From Bacteroidota bacterium (lineage in GTDB: Bacteria; Bacteroidota; Bacteroidia; Chitinophagales; Chitinophagaceae): 7,544 bases of DNA. The first letter of the stretch is position 1, and every line of letters starts with the position of its first letter. The notes under the pieces were generated by a model that had not been told where the DNA came from, did not search any database, and saw only the letters and a list, made by a program, of their open reading frames with translations. The translations under genes and the position numbers were made by a program. Shown piece after piece: positions 7,274 through 7,544 of the stretch. The DNA is taken from positions 1 through 7,544 of the forward strand of contig JAEWIW010000152.1 of NCBI GenBank assembly GCA_023386855.1, written 5' to 3'.

Positions 7274-7289
7274 GCAAAAACGTTTTTGC
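7274..7289. promoter_or_regulatory. Candidate LacI-family operator upstream of the mannosidase cluster
   Basis: GCAAAAACGTTTTTGC is a perfect 16-bp palindrome with a central CG, 77-92 bases upstream of the gene A start. The A-rich/CG/T-rich pattern is typical of LacI-family operators, including CcpA-like cre sites. It adjoins a weak match to the Bacteroidota -7 element (TAATTTG, minus strand 7295-7289, one base short of TAnnTTTG), so a bound repressor would cover the presumed start region. No regulator gene is in the window. The dyad is seen directly; its function is inferred. Confidence 0.5.
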
Positions 7290-7413
7290 AAATTAAGGAA
7301 AATAATTTGGATTGAAAACTCCGGCTTTTCTTCTAATCAGAGTTTAACTTTTGTGGGGCCACGATAAATGCATTAATGGGAGAAAATTGCAGGTTTGCCA
7401 GGAAACCTGGAAT

Positions 7414-7442
7414 AAAAAAAGGCCGGCTTAATATAGCCGACC
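7414..7442 (-). terminator. Intrinsic terminator of the right-edge gene
   Basis: On the minus strand GGTCGGCT (7442-7435) pairs with AGCCGGCC (7428-7421) in an 8-bp stem with one T-G wobble and a 6-base loop, followed directly by seven T (7420-7414). It begins 3 bases after the stop codon of the right-edge reading frame. It separates that gene from the mannosidase cluster, implying that gene A has its own promoter between here and 7198. Confidence 0.85.
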
Positions 7443-7445
7443 CGC

Positions 7446-7544
7446 TTATTTAATCCCTTTAATATTTGCAGCTTCTTCGCAGTTTTGGAAAATATTAGAG
7501 GGTCCTATTGAATCAATGAAGGATTGAGAGAAATGAATCTTAAA
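7446..7544 (-). CDS. C-terminal fragment of an unidentified protein
   Basis: The last 32 codons of a minus-strand gene enter from the right edge and end at TAA (7448-7446). The other two minus-strand frames contain early stops here, and a strong intrinsic terminator follows within 3 bases, which together support a true gene end. The visible peptide contains F-S-Q-S-F-I-D-S-I-G and ends N-C-E-E-A-A-N-I-K-G-I-K. I do not recognise a family from this. It is transcribed in the same direction as the mannosidases but is insulated from them by its terminator. Confidence 0.55.
   Translation of the reverse strand, partial: FKIHFSQSFIDSIGPSNIFQNCEEAANIKGIK

Noticed and set aside
7353..7362. GTGGGGCCAC as a possible degenerate copy of the GC-rich repeat
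   Set aside because: Only a 4-bp stem is present, and neither the 9-base core nor the 4-base spacing is there.
7390..7410. CAGGTTT...AAACCTG inverted repeat (7390-7396 with 7403-7409) and overlapping CCAGG-AAA-CCTGG as a second terminator
   Set aside because: It lies just beyond the T-run of the right-edge terminator, has short stems and no T-run on its own 3' side in either direction. It may be chance.

Overview
The window looks like part of a carbohydrate-degradation locus from a Bacteroidota genome, most like soil or aquatic Chitinophagaceae/Sphingobacteriia. The reasons are three tandem family GH92 alpha-mannosidases, A-rich translation starts with little or no Shine-Dalgarno pairing, AT-rich spacers and moderate GC coding sequence. 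The lineage is an inference; no RNA or housekeeping marker is present.

Layout, left to right. Bases 3-98 hold the last 31 codons of a + strand gene whose C-terminus resembles one blade of a PLL-like (DUF346-type) beta-propeller lectin. A 127-base convergent spacer follows, carrying two GC-rich hairpin repeats (109-138 and 189-220). Three full-length minus-strand GH92 genes fill the rest, read right to left: gene A (7197-4906), gene B (4870-2576) and gene C (2514-226). The A-B gap is 35 bases. The B-C gap is 61 bases and contains a third, larger copy of the same repeat, a perfect 43-base palindrome (2527-2569). Right of gene A is a 248-base non-coding stretch with a 16-bp perfect palindrome resembling a LacI-family operator, a 7-bp inverted repeat, and an intrinsic terminator (7442-7414). 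That terminator closes a gene of which only the last 32 codons are present (7446-7544, minus strand).

How the genes fit together. All three GH92 proteins have an N-terminal signal peptide and no lipobox, so they are expected in the periplasm or outside the cell, where they would remove terminal alpha-linked mannose from mannan or high-mannose N-glycans. A and B are close paralogues with a D-E-D base motif and an H-E pair whose spacing matches the residues I recall for the Bacteroides alpha-1,2-mannosidase BT3990. C is a distant paralogue with an N-D-D motif and a different acceptor-site stretch, so it probably has another linkage preference. The set therefore looks like a small complementary mannosidase operon, possibly paired with a glycan-binding propeller protein to the left. 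No SusC/SusD pair, regulator gene or mobile element is visible.

The least ordinary feature is the repeat family: seven copies of a 9-base core, CGTG(G/C)CACG, separated by exactly four G/C bases and arranged into three hairpins, all at gene ends.
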